This document shows positions 5,954 to 6,037 of a stretch of 6,037 bases of DNA, piece by piece. The translations under genes were made by a program, and so were the position numbers. How positions within the stretch are numbered: the stretch's first letter is position 1; each line of letters opens with the position of its first letter. The notes under the pieces were generated by a model that had not been told where the DNA came from, made no database searches, and was given only the letters and a program-made list of their open reading frames with translations. The DNA comes from an uncultured Collinsella sp. (GTDB lineage: Bacteria; Actinomycetota; Coriobacteriia; Coriobacteriales; Coriobacteriaceae): assembly GCA_902495265.1 (NCBI GenBank), contig CABUWR010000088.1:1-6037 (forward strand), written 5' to 3'.

Positions 5954-6037
5954 CTACTCCGTCTCGCCCGGTCGAGCGCCGCGGGCCAGGGCGTCCTGGT
6001 ACTCCTTGACTGCCTTGATCCTCTGCATGGGCTTCAG
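5954..6037 (-). CDS. C-terminal 27 codons of a minus-strand gene, possibly peptide deformylase (def)
   Basis: The minus-strand frame is open from the window edge and ends at TAG (5954-5956). It reads LKPMQRIKAVKEYQDALARG followed by ARPGETE. The basic-amphipathic helix followed by a short acidic tail looks like a real protein C-terminus, and the composition fits the neighbouring genes. The gene lies directly upstream of fmt in the same direction, where def is commonly found. The start, LKPMQRIKAVKEY, would fit just after the family's F-x-D-R segment. The HExxH zinc motif is outside the window, so the identity is inference from context and a short tail; another gene of the cluster is possible. 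Confidence 0.55.
   Translation of the reverse strand: MKPMQRIKAVKEYQDALARGARPGETE

Noticed and set aside
1..6037. A novel defence, toxin-antitoxin, phage or mobile system
   Set aside because: Every supported coding region is a metabolic or translation-related gene; no nuclease, toxin, transposase, integrase or phage motif is seen on either strand.

Overview
The window reads as ordinary chromosome of a moderately high-GC actinobacterium of the class Coriobacteriia, most likely Collinsella or a close relative. This rests on three things: the fused GH13-GH77 glucan enzyme, the codon use, and the stem-loop repeats built on GTTGCGGTGAAATA, which I associate with Collinsella from memory and could not search.

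Layout. Bases 1-2500 (+) hold the 3' part of a two-enzyme fusion. A neopullulanase/amylase-like GH13 domain (its N-terminus lies before the window) runs directly into a complete GH77 4-alpha-glucanotransferase. A strong hairpin (2545-2566) follows, then a 78-residue FmdB-type zinc-ribbon protein (2589-2825, +). Bases 2826-3273 are a gene-free convergent intergenic region. It has one GTTGCGGTGAAATA stem-loop near the 3' end of each flanking gene, and between them a 132-bp segment bounded by 14-bp inverted repeats. On the minus strand come rsmB (3274-4674) and fmt (4671-5591), which overlap by the ATGA of stop and start. Upstream of fmt lies a 217-base U-rich leader, then a very long near-continuous hairpin (5809-5945), then the last 27 codons of a minus-strand gene that is plausibly peptide deformylase.

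How the genes relate. The fusion enzyme is a maltodextrin/glycogen processing enzyme and is unrelated to the rest. On the minus strand, the possible def, then fmt and rsmB, would form the common bacterial cluster for N-formylmethionine handling plus 16S rRNA m5C methylation. Here the first two genes are separated by a hairpin and a long leader instead of being tightly packed.

I found no defence system, insertion sequence, CRISPR array, phage gene, tRNA or rRNA. The most interesting material is non-coding: the three families of inverted repeats, and a sharp synonymous-codon shift at the start of fmt that continues into its leader.
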